From positions 3,658,001-3,722,000 of the forward strand of contig NZ_CP045393.1 of NCBI RefSeq assembly GCF_009363655.1: a stretch of DNA of 64,000 nucleotides. Reading direction: 5' to 3'. This document shows positions 55,958-64,000 of the stretch, piece after piece; position 1 is the stretch's first letter; each line of letters begins with the position of its first letter. This stretch comes from Roseovarius sp. THAF27 (GTDB lineage Bacteria > Pseudomonadota > Alphaproteobacteria > Rhodobacterales > Rhodobacteraceae). The position numbers and the translations under genes are program-made. The notes under the pieces were generated by a model. It was not told where the DNA came from. It made no database searches and saw nothing but the letters and a program-made list of their open reading frames with translations.

Positions 55958-56746
55958 ATGACAGACGTCACCCAGACCCTTCACGACGCCATCGACCCGG
56001 CCCGCGCCCGCGCGCTTCAGGCGACGTTGGGCGAGACTCCCACCATAGAGGCAGGCGACGCCCTGCCGCCGTTCTTCCACCAGGTCTATTTCTGGGACCC
56101 GCAGGTGCCCGCCGACCTGGGGCGTGACGGACACCCGAAACTGGTCGGGGTCATTCCCGACATGGGCCTGCCCCGGCGCATGTGGGCGGGCGGGCAGCTT
56201 GAATTCCACGCCCCCTTCCGCGCGGGCCAGCCCGCCTCGCGCCGCACCACCCGCGAAAAGGCCGAACACAAGCAGGGCCGCAGCGGCCCGCTGGCCTTCG
56301 TCACCTTACGCCACGAAATCTGGCAAGGCGACACCTGCTGCATCACCGAGCATCAGGACCTCGTCTATCGCGAGGACGCTGGCGGCCGGAAACCCGAACC
56401 GCCCCCTGCCCCCGACGGCGCGGTGAAGACCCACACGGTCAGTTTCGACAGCACGCTCCTCTTCCGCTACTCCGCGCTCACCTTCAACGGCCATCGCATC
56501 CACTACGACGAAAACTATGCCCGACAAGTCGAAGGCTATGACGGCCTTGTCGTCCACGGACCGCTTCTGGCGCATCACCTGATGCAGATGGCCGATTCCG
56601 AACTTGGCGGCCTCAAACGCTTCAGCTTCCGTGCGACCAGCCCGCTGATGGACCACGAGGTCGCAACGATCTGCTGGACCGAGAACGGCATCTGCTGGGT
56701 GCGCGGCCCCGACGGGCGGCAATGCATGTCCGCGCAGGCAGGATGA
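55958..56746 (+). CDS. HTD2/MaoC-type acyl-CoA hydratase (3-methylfumaryl-CoA hydratase-like)
   Basis: 262 aa double hotdog protein. The second half has LLFRYSALTFNGHRIHYDENYA, the hydratase-2 motif with catalytic Asp/His pattern (FNGHRIHYD), and GYDGLVVHGPLLAHHLMQ. The N-terminal half (HQVYFWDPQVP, PRRMWAGGQLEFHAPF) fits FAS1-like dehydratase domains. Related proteins hydrate mesaconyl-, itaconyl- or 3-methylfumaryl-CoA. No pathway neighbours are here to fix the substrate. Confidence 0.82.
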   Translation: MTDVTQTLHDAIDPARARALQATLGETPTIEAGDALPPFFHQVYFWDPQVPADLGRDGHPKLVGVIPDMGLPRRMWAGGQLEFHAPFRAGQPASRRTTREKAEHKQGRSGPLAFVTLRHEIWQGDTCCITEHQDLVYREDAGGRKPEPPPAPDGAVKTHTVSFDSTLLFRYSALTFNGHRIHYDENYARQVEGYDGLVVHGPLLAHHLMQMADSELGGLKRFSFRATSPLMDHEVATICWTENGICWVRGPDGRQCMSAQAG

Positions 56747-57790
56747 TCAGCCGGTTTTCGGCAAAGACGCCTCGGGCCTTAACGCCGCCGGGATCTCGTC
56801 CCGCCCGTCCAGCACAAGGTCGGCCATCACCTGCGCCACTTTCGGCGCCATGCCGAACCCGATCTTGAAGCCACCATTGGCGATGAACTGGCCGGGGTAA
56901 AGCGGATGCACGCCCAGCATCGGCGCCCGCGACCGCGCCCGGGGCCGCACCCCGGCCCACCGTTCGATCACCTTCGCGTCTCGCAGCGCCGGCACCGCAA
57001 TGCGCGCGCGGTCCAGAACCTCGTCCAGTTGCGCATCCGTTTCGGTCGCGCTGGCATACTCCCGTTCCGAGGTCGATCCGACAGCCGTCGTCCCGTTGCG
57101 ATGAAAGATCACGTGCAGCGCGTCGGCAAAGACCTGTGGCGCGTCCGGCGCCGCGAAATCCAGCACCGCGCCCTGTCCCTTGACGCCGTTGCCCACCGGC
57201 GCCGCGAGCCTCTCCGACAACTCGGTCAACCCCGCGACCCCCGTCGCATGAACCACGCGGCCCTGCGGCTTGCCCTCGGCCACGATCTCTCCACCACGGG
57301 TCACGATGGCCGCCGCCAGCGCCCTGGCCCCTTCGCGAGGATGCAACCGCGCCGACAGCGTGTCGAGGATCAAGAGGCCCGTCGGCGTGACCGGCGCATG
57401 GGCCAGCGTATCCGCCTCGACCACCTGCCACGTCGCGGCGTCCCCCCACAGTTCGCGCGCCGTGACCTCCCGCTGCTGCGCCAGCGCAAAGCCCGCCTCG
57501 TCCGCCACCGGCTGCACGCGACCCGTCCGGGCATAGCCCGGCGGCAGGCCAGAGACCTCCGCCACCTCGGCCCAGAACGCCTCTGCCATCAGCAGGCTGT
57601 CCAGCTGGAACGCTTTCTTATCGTTCCAGTTCTCGGGCACGTGCGGTGCCAATGCGCCCACCACGCCGCCCGACGCCCCCGCGCCCACGCCGCCGGGGTC
57701 GATCACCCGCACCTTCGCCCCCGCCGACTGGCACGCGAAAGCGATGGAGAGGCCGAAGATCCCGGCGCCGTAGATGGTGACGTCTGCCAT
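56747..57790 (-). CDS. FAD-dependent oxidoreductase (DAO family)
   Basis: 347 aa. N-terminal dinucleotide fold VTIYGAGIFGLSIAFACQ with the second motif GVGAGASGGVVGALAPHVPE, and a C-terminal RARSRAPMLGVHPLYPG / NGGFKIGFGMAP region of the D-amino-acid-oxidase family. Candidates are glycine oxidase-like (ThiO), DadA-like or the MnmC oxidase half. GGGGA lies 8 bases before ATG 57790 and only 2 before ATG 57796, so I take 57790. It is divergent from mnmD, 61 bases apart. Confidence 0.85.
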   Translation of the reverse strand: MADVTIYGAGIFGLSIAFACQSAGAKVRVIDPGGVGAGASGGVVGALAPHVPENWNDKKAFQLDSLLMAEAFWAEVAEVSGLPPGYARTGRVQPVADEAGFALAQQREVTARELWGDAATWQVVEADTLAHAPVTPTGLLILDTLSARLHPREGARALAAAIVTRGGEIVAEGKPQGRVVHATGVAGLTELSERLAAPVGNGVKGQGAVLDFAAPDAPQVFADALHVIFHRNGTTAVGSTSEREYASATETDAQLDEVLDRARIAVPALRDAKVIERWAGVRPRARSRAPMLGVHPLYPGQFIANGGFKIGFGMAPKVAQVMADLVLDGRDEIPAALRPEASLPKTG

Positions 57791-57851
57791 TGTCATTTCC
57801 CCTGCCCGGCGGCATGGTCGCCGGGATTTTCCCTGACTACCGGAAGGCGCG

Positions 57852-58520
57852 ATGCAGGACCAGCAGCCAGAACTGGAATGGCGCGAGGGCGACGTGCCCG
57901 TCGCCACCCGGTTCGACGACCCGTATTTCAGCCTTGAAAACGGCCTGGCCGAAACGCGCCACGTTTTTCTTGGTGGCAACGACCTGCCGGCCCGGTTCCG
58001 CGACGGGTTTCATGTGGCCGAACTCGGCTTCGGCACCGGGCTGAACTTCCTGACCGCACTACAGGCTTGGCGCGCAGCAGAGGTTTCCGGCACCTTGCAT
58101 TTCACCAGCTTCGAGGCGTTTCCGATGGACCCCGCCCAGATCGCGCGCGCCCTCTCGGTCTTTCCCGACCTGCCGGTCGAAGCGCTCGAACTGGAACGCG
58201 GCGGTCCCTTCATCGACCCTCTGACCGGCCCCGATTTCATTCTGAGCGTCATCCAGGGCGACGCCCGCGCCACCCTGCCCGCCTGGGACGGAATGGCCGA
58301 CGCCTGGTTCCTCGACGGATTCTCCCCCGCCAAGAACCCCGAGCTTTGGGAAGAGGCCCTGATGCGCCACGTGGGCCGGCACACCGCACCGGGCGGCACC
58401 GCGGCAACCTATACCGCGGCGGGCTTCGTCCGGCGCGGATTGCAGGCCGCCGGGTTTGAAGTCGCCCGCGTTCCGGGATACGGGCGAAAGCGGCACATGA
58501 CCCGCGCAAGAAAGACCTGA
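57852..58520 (+). CDS. mnmD: tRNA (5-methylaminomethyl-2-thiouridine) methyltransferase MnmD
   Basis: 222 aa stand-alone methyltransferase. RFDDPYFSLENGLAETRHVFL, ELGFGTGLNFLTAL (SAM site) and DAWFLDGFSPAKNPELW (in parts) are MnmD/MnmC(m) signatures. It methylates nm5s2U to mnm5s2U at the tRNA wobble base. In E. coli it is fused to an FAD oxidoreductase as MnmC; here it is separate, with an FAD oxidoreductase gene divergent next door. Followed 2 bases later by an EamA exporter. Confidence 0.93.
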   Translation: MQDQQPELEWREGDVPVATRFDDPYFSLENGLAETRHVFLGGNDLPARFRDGFHVAELGFGTGLNFLTALQAWRAAEVSGTLHFTSFEAFPMDPAQIARALSVFPDLPVEALELERGGPFIDPLTGPDFILSVIQGDARATLPAWDGMADAWFLDGFSPAKNPELWEEALMRHVGRHTAPGGTAATYTAAGFVRRGLQAAGFEVARVPGYGRKRHMTRARKT

Positions 58521-58522
58521 CC

Positions 58523-59389
58523 ATGGCAGAGCAGAACACCCGCCTCGGCATCCTGATGATGGTGACGACGACCTTCATCTTCGCGGTGCAGGACGGCATC
58601 TCGCAATATCTCGCGCGGGAATACAACGTGCTGATGATCGTGATGATCCGCTACTGGTTCTTCGCGGCCTTCGTGATGACCGTGGCCAGCCGCACCGCCG
58701 GCGGCCTTCGCGCCGCCGCCCGCACCGATCAGCCTTTGGTGCAGGGCTTTCGCGCCGTGCTGCTGGTGGCCGAGATCTGCGTGATGATCTTCGGCTTTAC
58801 CCTATTGGGGCTGGTCGAAAGCCACGCCGTCTTCGCCTGCTACCCGCTGCTGATCGCCGCCCTCTCCGGCCCGGTGCTGGGCGAAAGCGTCGGCTGGCGC
58901 CGCTGGGCGGCGATCGGGGTGGGCTTCGTCGGCGTCATCATCATCCTGCAACCGGGTTTCGGCGTGTTCCAGCCCGAGGCCGTCGTGCCGCTGATCGCCG
59001 CTCTGATGTTCGCACTCTACGGCCTGCTGACCCGTTACGTCGGCCGCCGCGACAGCGCCGCCACCAGCTTTTTCTGGACCGGCACCGTGGGCTCGGTCGC
59101 CATGACCGCCGTCGGCCTGTGGTTCTGGGAGCCGATGTCGGCCTATAATTGGCTCTGGATGGCCGCGCTTTGCGTCACCGGCGCGGCGGGGCACTACACG
59201 CTGATCAAATGCTACGAGGTCGCCGAGGCGAGCGCCGTGCAGCCCTTCGCCTACCTGCAACTGGTCTTTGCCAGCACCATCGGTATCCTTTTCTTTTCCG
59301 AGACGATCCGCAGCAACGTGGCTCTTGGCGCCGGGCTGATCGTGGCCGCCGGGCTGTTCACCCTCTGGCGCCAGCGGCTGCGCGGCTAA
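58523..59389 (+). CDS. EamA family (DMT) transporter
   Basis: 288 aa with ten hydrophobic segments in two EamA halves (about 8-135 and 145-285). RYWFFAAFVMT, LLGLVESHAVFACYPLLIA and YEVAEASAVQPFAYLQLVF are typical of roseobacter DMT permeases that export metabolites. Substrate unknown. Starts 2 bases after mnmD. A long stem-loop follows the stop directly. Confidence 0.88.
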   Translation: MAEQNTRLGILMMVTTTFIFAVQDGISQYLAREYNVLMIVMIRYWFFAAFVMTVASRTAGGLRAAARTDQPLVQGFRAVLLVAEICVMIFGFTLLGLVESHAVFACYPLLIAALSGPVLGESVGWRRWAAIGVGFVGVIIILQPGFGVFQPEAVVPLIAALMFALYGLLTRYVGRRDSAATSFFWTGTVGSVAMTAVGLWFWEPMSAYNWLWMAALCVTGAAGHYTLIKCYEVAEASAVQPFAYLQLVFASTIGILFFSETIRSNVALGAGLIVAAGLFTLWRQRLRG

Positions 59390-59390
59390 A

Positions 59391-59474
59391 GCATTTCCGG
59401 GACATATCGAATCGCTTTTCACTTCTTCTTGAGACGCAAAAAGCGATGCATGTTCCAGACTGCCCCGGAAACGC
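59391..59474. repeat. Nested stem-loop element after the EamA gene
   Basis: Outer arms GCATTTCCGGG (59391-59401) and CCCGGAAACGC (59464-59474) pair with one mismatch; inner arms ATCGCTTTT (59411-59419) and AAAAGCGAT (59439-59447) pair perfectly around a 19-base loop. It begins 2 bases past the stop codon. Either a terminator-like structure or a copy of a dispersed alphaproteobacterial palindromic element. Confidence 0.6.
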
Positions 59475-59553
59475 TCCAGTGCGGCATTTTACCGGGCTTT
59501 CCCGTAGCAGGCCGACGATGTATCAAACGTCTGAAAGACGAGGGGTCTCATCC

Positions 59554-59937
59554 ATGCGCTCGGCGCGACACATGACAGCGATCTGCAAGGCGGCGTTCAC
59601 GCTGGTCTTGGCGCTGTTCATCGCATTCCGCGTCGTGGCCCAGCCCACGATCCTCGCCGCGCCGGAACCGGGGGTGATGGCGCTCTGCTCTGGCGGGCAG
59701 ATCGTCTATGTCTCGATGGAAACCGGCCTGCCGGTGGAGAACGACGGCGAAACCGGATTGCTGGCCGATCCCTGCCCGTTCTTCGGCGTGACGGCCTTCG
59801 ACCTGACCGTGGACCAGCCCCTGCCGACACCGCTTCAGGTGCCATCCGCGCTCGCCCTTGCGCAGACCGGCGCGTCTCAGCCCGTACCCGGCGCTCCGGT
59901 TCAGAACGCCGCCCGCGCCCCGCCCCTTCGGGCCTGA
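59554..59937 (+). CDS. Small exported protein upstream of the copper chaperone (possibly DUF2946-like)
   Basis: 127 aa. A membrane/signal segment (AICKAAFTLVLALFIAFRVVAQ) is followed by a short mature domain with two Cys (MALCSGGQIVYV and LLADPCPFFG) and a Pro/Ala-rich tail. The size, the paired Cys and the place before a PCu(A)C gene recall DUF2946 proteins, which appear near copper genes; recognition is weak. ATG 59554 follows GAGGGG at good distance; ATG 59518 is in frame. Confidence 0.6.
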   Translation: MRSARHMTAICKAAFTLVLALFIAFRVVAQPTILAAPEPGVMALCSGGQIVYVSMETGLPVENDGETGLLADPCPFFGVTAFDLTVDQPLPTPLQVPSALALAQTGASQPVPGAPVQNAARAPPLRA

Positions 59938-60069
59938 TCCCGCGCGGGCCAACCGCCCGCATTCCACTTCCCAAGAACATCGACGCAGGCGGGCCTCTGC
60001 CTGGCGCGGTCCCATTCCAAATCCGGCACGGGGCCTGTCGCCCGCGTCGCCATCGTACAGGAGACTGAC

Positions 60070-60540
60070 ATGAAAGCCCTTCTTACCCTCGCATCCGCCC
60101 TCATCCTGTCGGCCGGCATCGCCACCGCGCATGACTACACCGTGGGCGATCTGGAAATCATGCACCCCATGGCATTCGAGACACCCAAGATGGCCAAGGC
60201 CGGCGCGGGGTTTCTGATGATCACCAATACCGGCGACATCGACGACGTGCTGCTCGAGGTGCGCGCCGATTTCCCCAAGGTCGAGATCCACACGACCGAG
60301 GAAACCGACGGCGTCGCCAAGATGATGCATGTCGAAAAGTTGCCCATCCCGGCCGGTGAATCGGTCAAGCTGGCACCGGGCGGCTATCACGTGATGTTCA
60401 TGGGCCTCTCGTCGCAGCTTGAGGAAGGCCAGAAAATTCCCGCTACGCTGGTGTTCGAGAACGCGGGCGAGATCGAGGTCACGTTCAACGTTGAAACCCG
60501 CCCCGAAGACGGCGAAAGCATGGACCATTCCAACCACTGA
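60070..60540 (+). CDS. Periplasmic copper chaperone PCu(A)C
   Basis: 156 aa. A signal peptide (MKALLTLASALILSAGIATA) precedes the DUF461 fold. The copper ligands of the H(M)X10MX21HXM pattern are visible: EIHTTEETDG, then KMMHVEKL and GGYHVMFMGL. A His-rich tail ends in MDHSNH. It delivers Cu(I) to the CuA site of cytochrome oxidase. Preceded by the small exported protein 132 bases upstream. Confidence 0.92.
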   Translation: MKALLTLASALILSAGIATAHDYTVGDLEIMHPMAFETPKMAKAGAGFLMITNTGDIDDVLLEVRADFPKVEIHTTEETDGVAKMMHVEKLPIPAGESVKLAPGGYHVMFMGLSSQLEEGQKIPATLVFENAGEIEVTFNVETRPEDGESMDHSNH

Positions 60541-60555
60541 CCGTCGCGGCACGCC

Positions 60556-60579
60556 GTGCGGGCGGCATTCCGCCCGCAC
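60556..60579. terminator. Hairpin between convergent PCu(A)C and slt genes
   Basis: GTGCGGGCGG-CATT-CCGCCCGCAC, a perfect 10-bp stem between the stops of the two convergent genes. No T run follows on either strand, so termination efficiency is uncertain. Confidence 0.45.
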
Positions 60580-60591
60580 CGCATTCCTTGG

Positions 60592-62652
60592 TCAGTCCAC
60601 GGTCGGCTTCAACGTGCTGCCGACAAGTTCCTGCGAAAAACGCACCGGGTGCGGCTCCTTGCCCAGCCGCGCCCGGTAGACCGGCAGGCTCTCGGCCACG
60701 CGCATCACGTAATTCCGCGTCTCGTTGAAGGGAATATGCTCGATCCAGTCGATGATGTCCCCGCCCTCCTGGCGCGGGTCGCCGAACCGCGTCATCCAGC
60801 TCGGTGGTCGTGCAGGCCCTGCGTTGTAGGCCGCCGACATCATGATGACATTGCCATCGAACTGTGCCGCCATCTGCGCCAGGTAGGCAGACCCAAGGCG
60901 CGCGTTATAGGCCCAGTCGTCGAAGACACGCGACCGTGTATGATCGGTCTCGCCCAGCCGCCGCGCCACCTCGGCGGCGGTACCCGGCATCAGCTGCATC
61001 AACCCCATCGCACCCGCGCCGCTGGCGACGTTCTGGTCGAACTCGCTTTCGCGCCGGGCGATCGCAAGCGCCAGTTCCATCGGGACCGGCAGGTCGAGTT
61101 CGTGCATCGGGTGCAGCGGATAATAGGGGGCGGGCAGCGTGATTCCCCGTTGCGCCGCCGCCTTACCCACCATCACCTGCAGGTGCGGCGAGCCCAAATC
61201 GTGCATCGCCTGTCCCAGCTGTCGCAGAGGCTCCAGGTCAAGTGTGCCCGCCAGATGCTTGAAGAACTGCTCGGCCAGCGAGACCCGCCCGTTGGCCAGC
61301 GCCAGAACCCCGGCCTGGAACACTTCACCCCGCGCGAACTCCGCTTCACGCCAGTCGGGAAAGCTCTGACGCCCCATAAGCGCCCGGTCGAACGGAAAGC
61401 CGCCCCGCTCGGCGGCCAGCAGCCCGTAAAAGCTGGTCTGGTGCAGTGCCCCGAACTCGTAGGCGATCTCGGCCGCGGCCTCGTTGCCGGCGGCCTCCTG
61501 GGCGCGGCCCAGCCAGTACCCGGCCCGGCCCAACGAGATCGGCGTCTCGACCGCATCCATGAACCGCTCGAAGTGGAATACCGCCAGCTCGGGATCGTTG
61601 AGGTCCGTCAGCGCGATGAAGCCCGCCAGCCACTCGAGGTCCGCGAAATGCGATCCTTCGACCAGACCGTGCACCGACGCCAGGTCATAGGCCGTGCGCG
61701 CGGCACCGTCGCGCATCCTGTCCCGGGCCAGTTCCCTCCGCCAGCCCGCCCAACGCTCGGCATCGCCCAACCCGTTTCCTTCCAGACGGCTTTGACGAAG
61801 GATCAGCTTGATCGCGTCATCGGCCCGGTTCTTGCGAATGTGGCGGTTGAACAGGGCGTAGGCGATGTGCGGGTCCGAGCGGGCCGCCTCGGGCAACAGG
61901 TCAAGTCGCTTGTCGGCGCCGTCGGCATCGGCCTCGATCATCAACCGGGTCTGGGCGATATCGCGCGTGACCTCATCGACCAGCGGCAGCATCTGCTCCA
62001 CGTCCCGCAGGCCCCGCCACAGGGCCATGTCCAGCCGCGCCGCGTGATGGGGCTCCAGCAGTTCCGGTCGCGCCCGGATGAAGGCGTGATGCTCGGCCGT
62101 GGACAAATCCAGCGTCCGCCATCCCAGCACCATCGCGACCTCTGCATCGCCCGGTCGGTCGCCCTCCTGCAGCGCACGCGCATAGGACAGCGTGCCCAGG
62201 CCCGATTGCGGCACCCGGTCCTCGTAAAAGGCAATGATCTCGTCGGGGCTGGCGCCGATCATCGCGCCCTCGGCCTGCTTGTGGAGGTAATCCAGCCCCG
62301 GCCAGTCCGGGTGGTCGGCAAGAAAGGTCAGGATGTCGTCGGGCGTGCCTTCGCCCGCCCGCAGCCGGTGCCATTCGATCAACGTCACCGCCCCGGGTCC
62401 CGCCCGCTCGGCCAGATGCATCGCGGTTGTCCAACGCCCCGCCAGCATCGCATCGAAGGCGCTCGACAAGGGACGCGGCGGGACACGCGGCGCCGGTGCC
62501 ACCATGACGGTCTCTTCCGCGCCCTGGCCGCCCCCGGCGTCCAACGACGCAGTCGCCTCGCTCACGGCTTCAGTCTGGGCCATGGCAAGCCATGGCCACA
62601 GGAGGGCCATCAAGGCCACGACAAGTCTTTGCACGCTGAACATCACTTGCAT
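60592..62652 (-). CDS. slt: Soluble lytic murein transglycosylase
   Basis: 686 aa. A signal peptide ([19 protein letters not shown]) precedes a long alpha-helical superhelix with repeats and a C-terminal lysozyme-like SLT domain: [32 protein letters not shown] (in parts) with catalytic Glu in RRESEF and later [17 protein letters not shown]. It cleaves peptidoglycan to 1,6-anhydro products in the periplasm. Starts at 62652 or 62643 are both possible; neither has an ideally spaced ribosome site. Divergent from dapA. Confidence 0.92.
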   Translation of the reverse strand: MQVMFSVQRLVVALMALLWPWLAMAQTEAVSEATASLDAGGGQGAEETVMVAPAPRVPPRPLSSAFDAMLAGRWTTAMHLAERAGPGAVTLIEWHRLRAGEGTPDDILTFLADHPDWPGLDYLHKQAEGAMIGASPDEIIAFYEDRVPQSGLGTLSYARALQEGDRPGDAEVAMVLGWRTLDLSTAEHHAFIRARPELLEPHHAARLDMALWRGLRDVEQMLPLVDEVTRDIAQTRLMIEADADGADKRLDLLPEAARSDPHIAYALFNRHIRKNRADDAIKLILRQSRLEGNGLGDAERWAGWRRELARDRMRDGAARTAYDLASVHGLVEGSHFADLEWLAGFIALTDLNDPELAVFHFERFMDAVETPISLGRAGYWLGRAQEAAGNEAAAEIAYEFGALHQTSFYGLLAAERGGFPFDRALMGRQSFPDWREAEFARGEVFQAGVLALANGRVSLAEQFFKHLAGTLDLEPLRQLGQAMHDLGSPHLQVMVGKAAAQRGITLPAPYYPLHPMHELDLPVPMELALAIARRESEFDQNVASGAGAMGLMQLMPGTAAEVARRLGETDHTRSRVFDDWAYNARLGSAYLAQMAAQFDGNVIMMSAAYNAGPARPPSWMTRFGDPRQEGGDIIDWIEHIPFNETRNYVMRVAESLPVYRARLGKEPHPVRFSQELVGSTLKPTVD

Positions 62653-62802
62653 TTTCCCGGGCCAGCGACGATAGACACAGCCAGCCTAGTTTCAAGGGGA
62701 CGGATCGTCCATTCACAAGCTGGGCAACGCCGCGGCACGATTGCGTGTTCCACCGCGGTCATCCACCAGCCCTTGGGGCTAAGACATAAAGAGGAGCGTA
62801 TC

Positions 62803-63678
62803 ATGTTCAAAGGATCATTTCCTGCCCTGGTCACGCCGTTCAAGAACGGCGAGCTGGATCTCGATACGCTCAAGAAGCTTGTGGAATGGCATATCGCCGA
62901 AGGCAGCCACGGTCTCGTGCCCGTCGGCACCACCGGCGAAAGCCCCACGCTCAGCCATACCGAGCATGAAACCGTCGTGTCCGAAGTGGTGCGCGCCGTC
63001 AACGGCCGCATTCCGGTGATCGCGGGCGCGGGCAGCAACAACACGCTCGAATCGATCCGCTTCATCCAGCACGCCGAAGAGGTGGGCGCCGATGCGGCCC
63101 TGGTGGTGACGCCATATTACAACAAACCCACCCAGCGTGGCCTGATCGCGCATTTCACCGCGCTGCACGATTGCTGCAACCTGCCGATCATCATCTACAA
63201 CATTCCCGGGCGGTCCATGGTGGACATGCTGCCCGACACGATGGGCGAGTTGGCCAAGCTGCCGCGCATCGTGGGTGTCAAGGACGCCACCGGCGACCTG
63301 GCCCGCGTCAGCCACCAGCGCATGACCTGCGGCAAGGATTTCTGCCAGATCTCGGGCGAGGACGCGACCGCGCACGGCTTCAACGCCCAAGGCGGCGTCG
63401 GCGTGATTACCGTCACTGGCAACGTCGCCCCCCGCATGGTGGCCGAGGTCCAGAACGCCACGCTCGCCGGCGACTATGCCAAAGCGCTGGAAATCCAGGA
63501 CCGGCTGATGCCGCTGCACAAGGCGATCTTCACCGAGCCTGGCCTCGTGGGCGCGAAATACGCCCTGTCGCGGCTGGGTCTGTGCAGCGACGAGGTGCGC
63601 TCGCCCCTGACCGACCTCAGCGACGAGACCAAGGCGATGGTCGATGACGGCTTGCGCCATGCCGGGCTGATGAACTAG
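62803..63678 (+). CDS. dapA: 4-hydroxy-tetrahydrodipicolinate synthase
   Basis: 291 aa TIM barrel, standard length. [17 protein letters not shown] holds the substrate-binding Thr pair, [13 protein letters not shown] the proton-relay Tyr, [11 protein letters not shown] the next Tyr, and [13 protein letters not shown] the Schiff-base Lys. It condenses pyruvate and aspartate semialdehyde in the lysine/diaminopimelate pathway. An AAGAGGAG ribosome site precedes ATG 62803; the very long open frame upstream is antisense to slt. Confidence 0.96.
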   Translation: MFKGSFPALVTPFKNGELDLDTLKKLVEWHIAEGSHGLVPVGTTGESPTLSHTEHETVVSEVVRAVNGRIPVIAGAGSNNTLESIRFIQHAEEVGADAALVVTPYYNKPTQRGLIAHFTALHDCCNLPIIIYNIPGRSMVDMLPDTMGELAKLPRIVGVKDATGDLARVSHQRMTCGKDFCQISGEDATAHGFNAQGGVGVITVTGNVAPRMVAEVQNATLAGDYAKALEIQDRLMPLHKAIFTEPGLVGAKYALSRLGLCSDEVRSPLTDLSDETKAMVDDGLRHAGLMN

Positions 63679-63689
63679 GCCTCGGGCCA

Positions 63690-64000
63690 ATGGCCGAACT
63701 TCTGATCGTCTACCACTCCAAGACCGGCGGCAGCCGCCAGATGGCGCAGGCCGCCGCCGAAGCCGCGCGGGACGAGACGACCACGACACTGCAGACCGCC
63801 GAAGAGAGCGGGCCGGACGATCTGCTGCGCGCCGATGGCTATATCTTCTGCGCGCCGGAAAACCTGGCCGCCATCGCCGGCGTGATGAAGGACTTCTTCG
63901 ACCGCTGCTATTACCCCGTGCTTGGCCGGATCGAGGGGCGCCCCTATGCCCAGATGGTCTGTGCCGGGTCCGACGGCACCAATGCCCAGAAACAGATCGC
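63690..64000 (+). CDS. Flavodoxin-like NAD(P)H-dependent oxidoreductase, 3' end cut by the window
   Basis: At least 103 aa. The FMN phosphate-binding loop YHSKTGGSRQMA lies at the N-terminus, followed by DGYIFCAPENLAAIAGVMKDFFDRCYYPV, the flavin-ring loops of the flavodoxin/WrbA-like fold. Starts 11 bases after the dapA stop, so co-transcription is likely. The C-terminus is outside the window. Confidence 0.75.
   Translation, partial: MAELLIVYHSKTGGSRQMAQAAAEAARDETTTTLQTAEESGPDDLLRADGYIFCAPENLAAIAGVMKDFFDRCYYPVLGRIEGRPYAQMVCAGSDGTNAQKQI

Noticed and set aside
60556..62802. Long plus-strand extension upstream of dapA, in frame with it
   Set aside because: It runs antisense through slt and the intergenic region; dapA has its own ribosome site and normal length from 62803.

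Overview
The window is a contiguous chromosomal stretch of a GC-rich alphaproteobacterium of the order Rhodobacterales (Roseobacter group). Evidence for this is the dense, mostly G/C-ending codon use, a DUF6478 family gene, an RpoHII-type sigma factor, the coaBC-dut-MoeB-like gene order, the glnD/murJ/rhomboid/trpS neighbourhood, the alphaproteobacterial SOS-box layout, and an intergenic motif (CTCTGGCC, two bases, AAATA) that recurs through the window. I see no rRNA, tRNA, CRISPR array, insertion sequence or prophage. About 61 protein genes are supported; most of the very long alternative frames are antisense shadows.

Layout. 1-8 kb: two conserved genes of unknown function, rmuC-mutL, a rhodanese, a membrane protein, an M14-type amidohydrolase and a GNAT gene with an apparent frameshift. 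8-13 kb: 1-Cys peroxiredoxin, aldehyde dehydrogenase, family 25 glycosyltransferase, an unusual kinase-like fusion protein and an RluA-type pseudouridine synthase. 13-18 kb: a divergent MocR regulator/MFS exporter pair, then psd-pssA-pmtA, which encodes the last steps from CDP-diacylglycerol and serine to phosphatidylcholine. 18-21 kb: a lone dnaE2 with an SOS box but a missing C-terminal domain. 21-27 kb: a tightly overlapping minus-strand run coaBC, dut, MoeB-like, M3 peptidase, rppH and a small exported protein. 27-30 kb: rpoH, a degenerate CobU-like/CobC-like pair and a glutathione transferase with a cysteine-rich tail. 30-39 kb: comM behind a CtrA-like site, an esterase, gshB, yraN, rsmI, an LpoA-like lipoprotein and glnD.

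39.2-42.7 kb looks like an accessory insertion between glnD and murJ. It holds a lower-GC Imm11-like gene with possible toxin remnants, a cluster of palindromes, and a trimethylamine-dehydrogenase-like flavoprotein preceded by three hexamers spaced exactly 11 bp apart. 42.7-52.9 kb: murJ, a rhomboid that has lost both catalytic residues, trpS, a VOC protein, a class IV aminotransferase, a DUF411 protein, a 2,4-dienoyl-CoA reductase-like enzyme, a ZntB/CorA transporter, a DUF4399 protein and a LysR regulator. 53-55.5 kb: a complete AmmeMemoRadiSam locus (radical SAM enzyme divergent from a fused MEMO1-AMMECR1 protein), the most system-like poorly understood element here. 55.5-64 kb: a VOC protein, a HTD2/MaoC-type hydratase, an FAD oxidoreductase divergent from mnmD, an EamA exporter, a PCu(A)C copper chaperone with a small exported neighbour, a soluble lytic transglycosylase, dapA and the start of a flavodoxin-like gene.

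The most interesting points are the AmmeMemoRadiSam locus, the kinase/acyl-synthetase-tail fusion, the pseudo-rhomboid, the glnD-murJ islet with its palindromes and phased repeats, the truncated dnaE2, and the CtrA-like site before comM. Family names come from recognition of motifs and overall sequence pattern; no database search was run.
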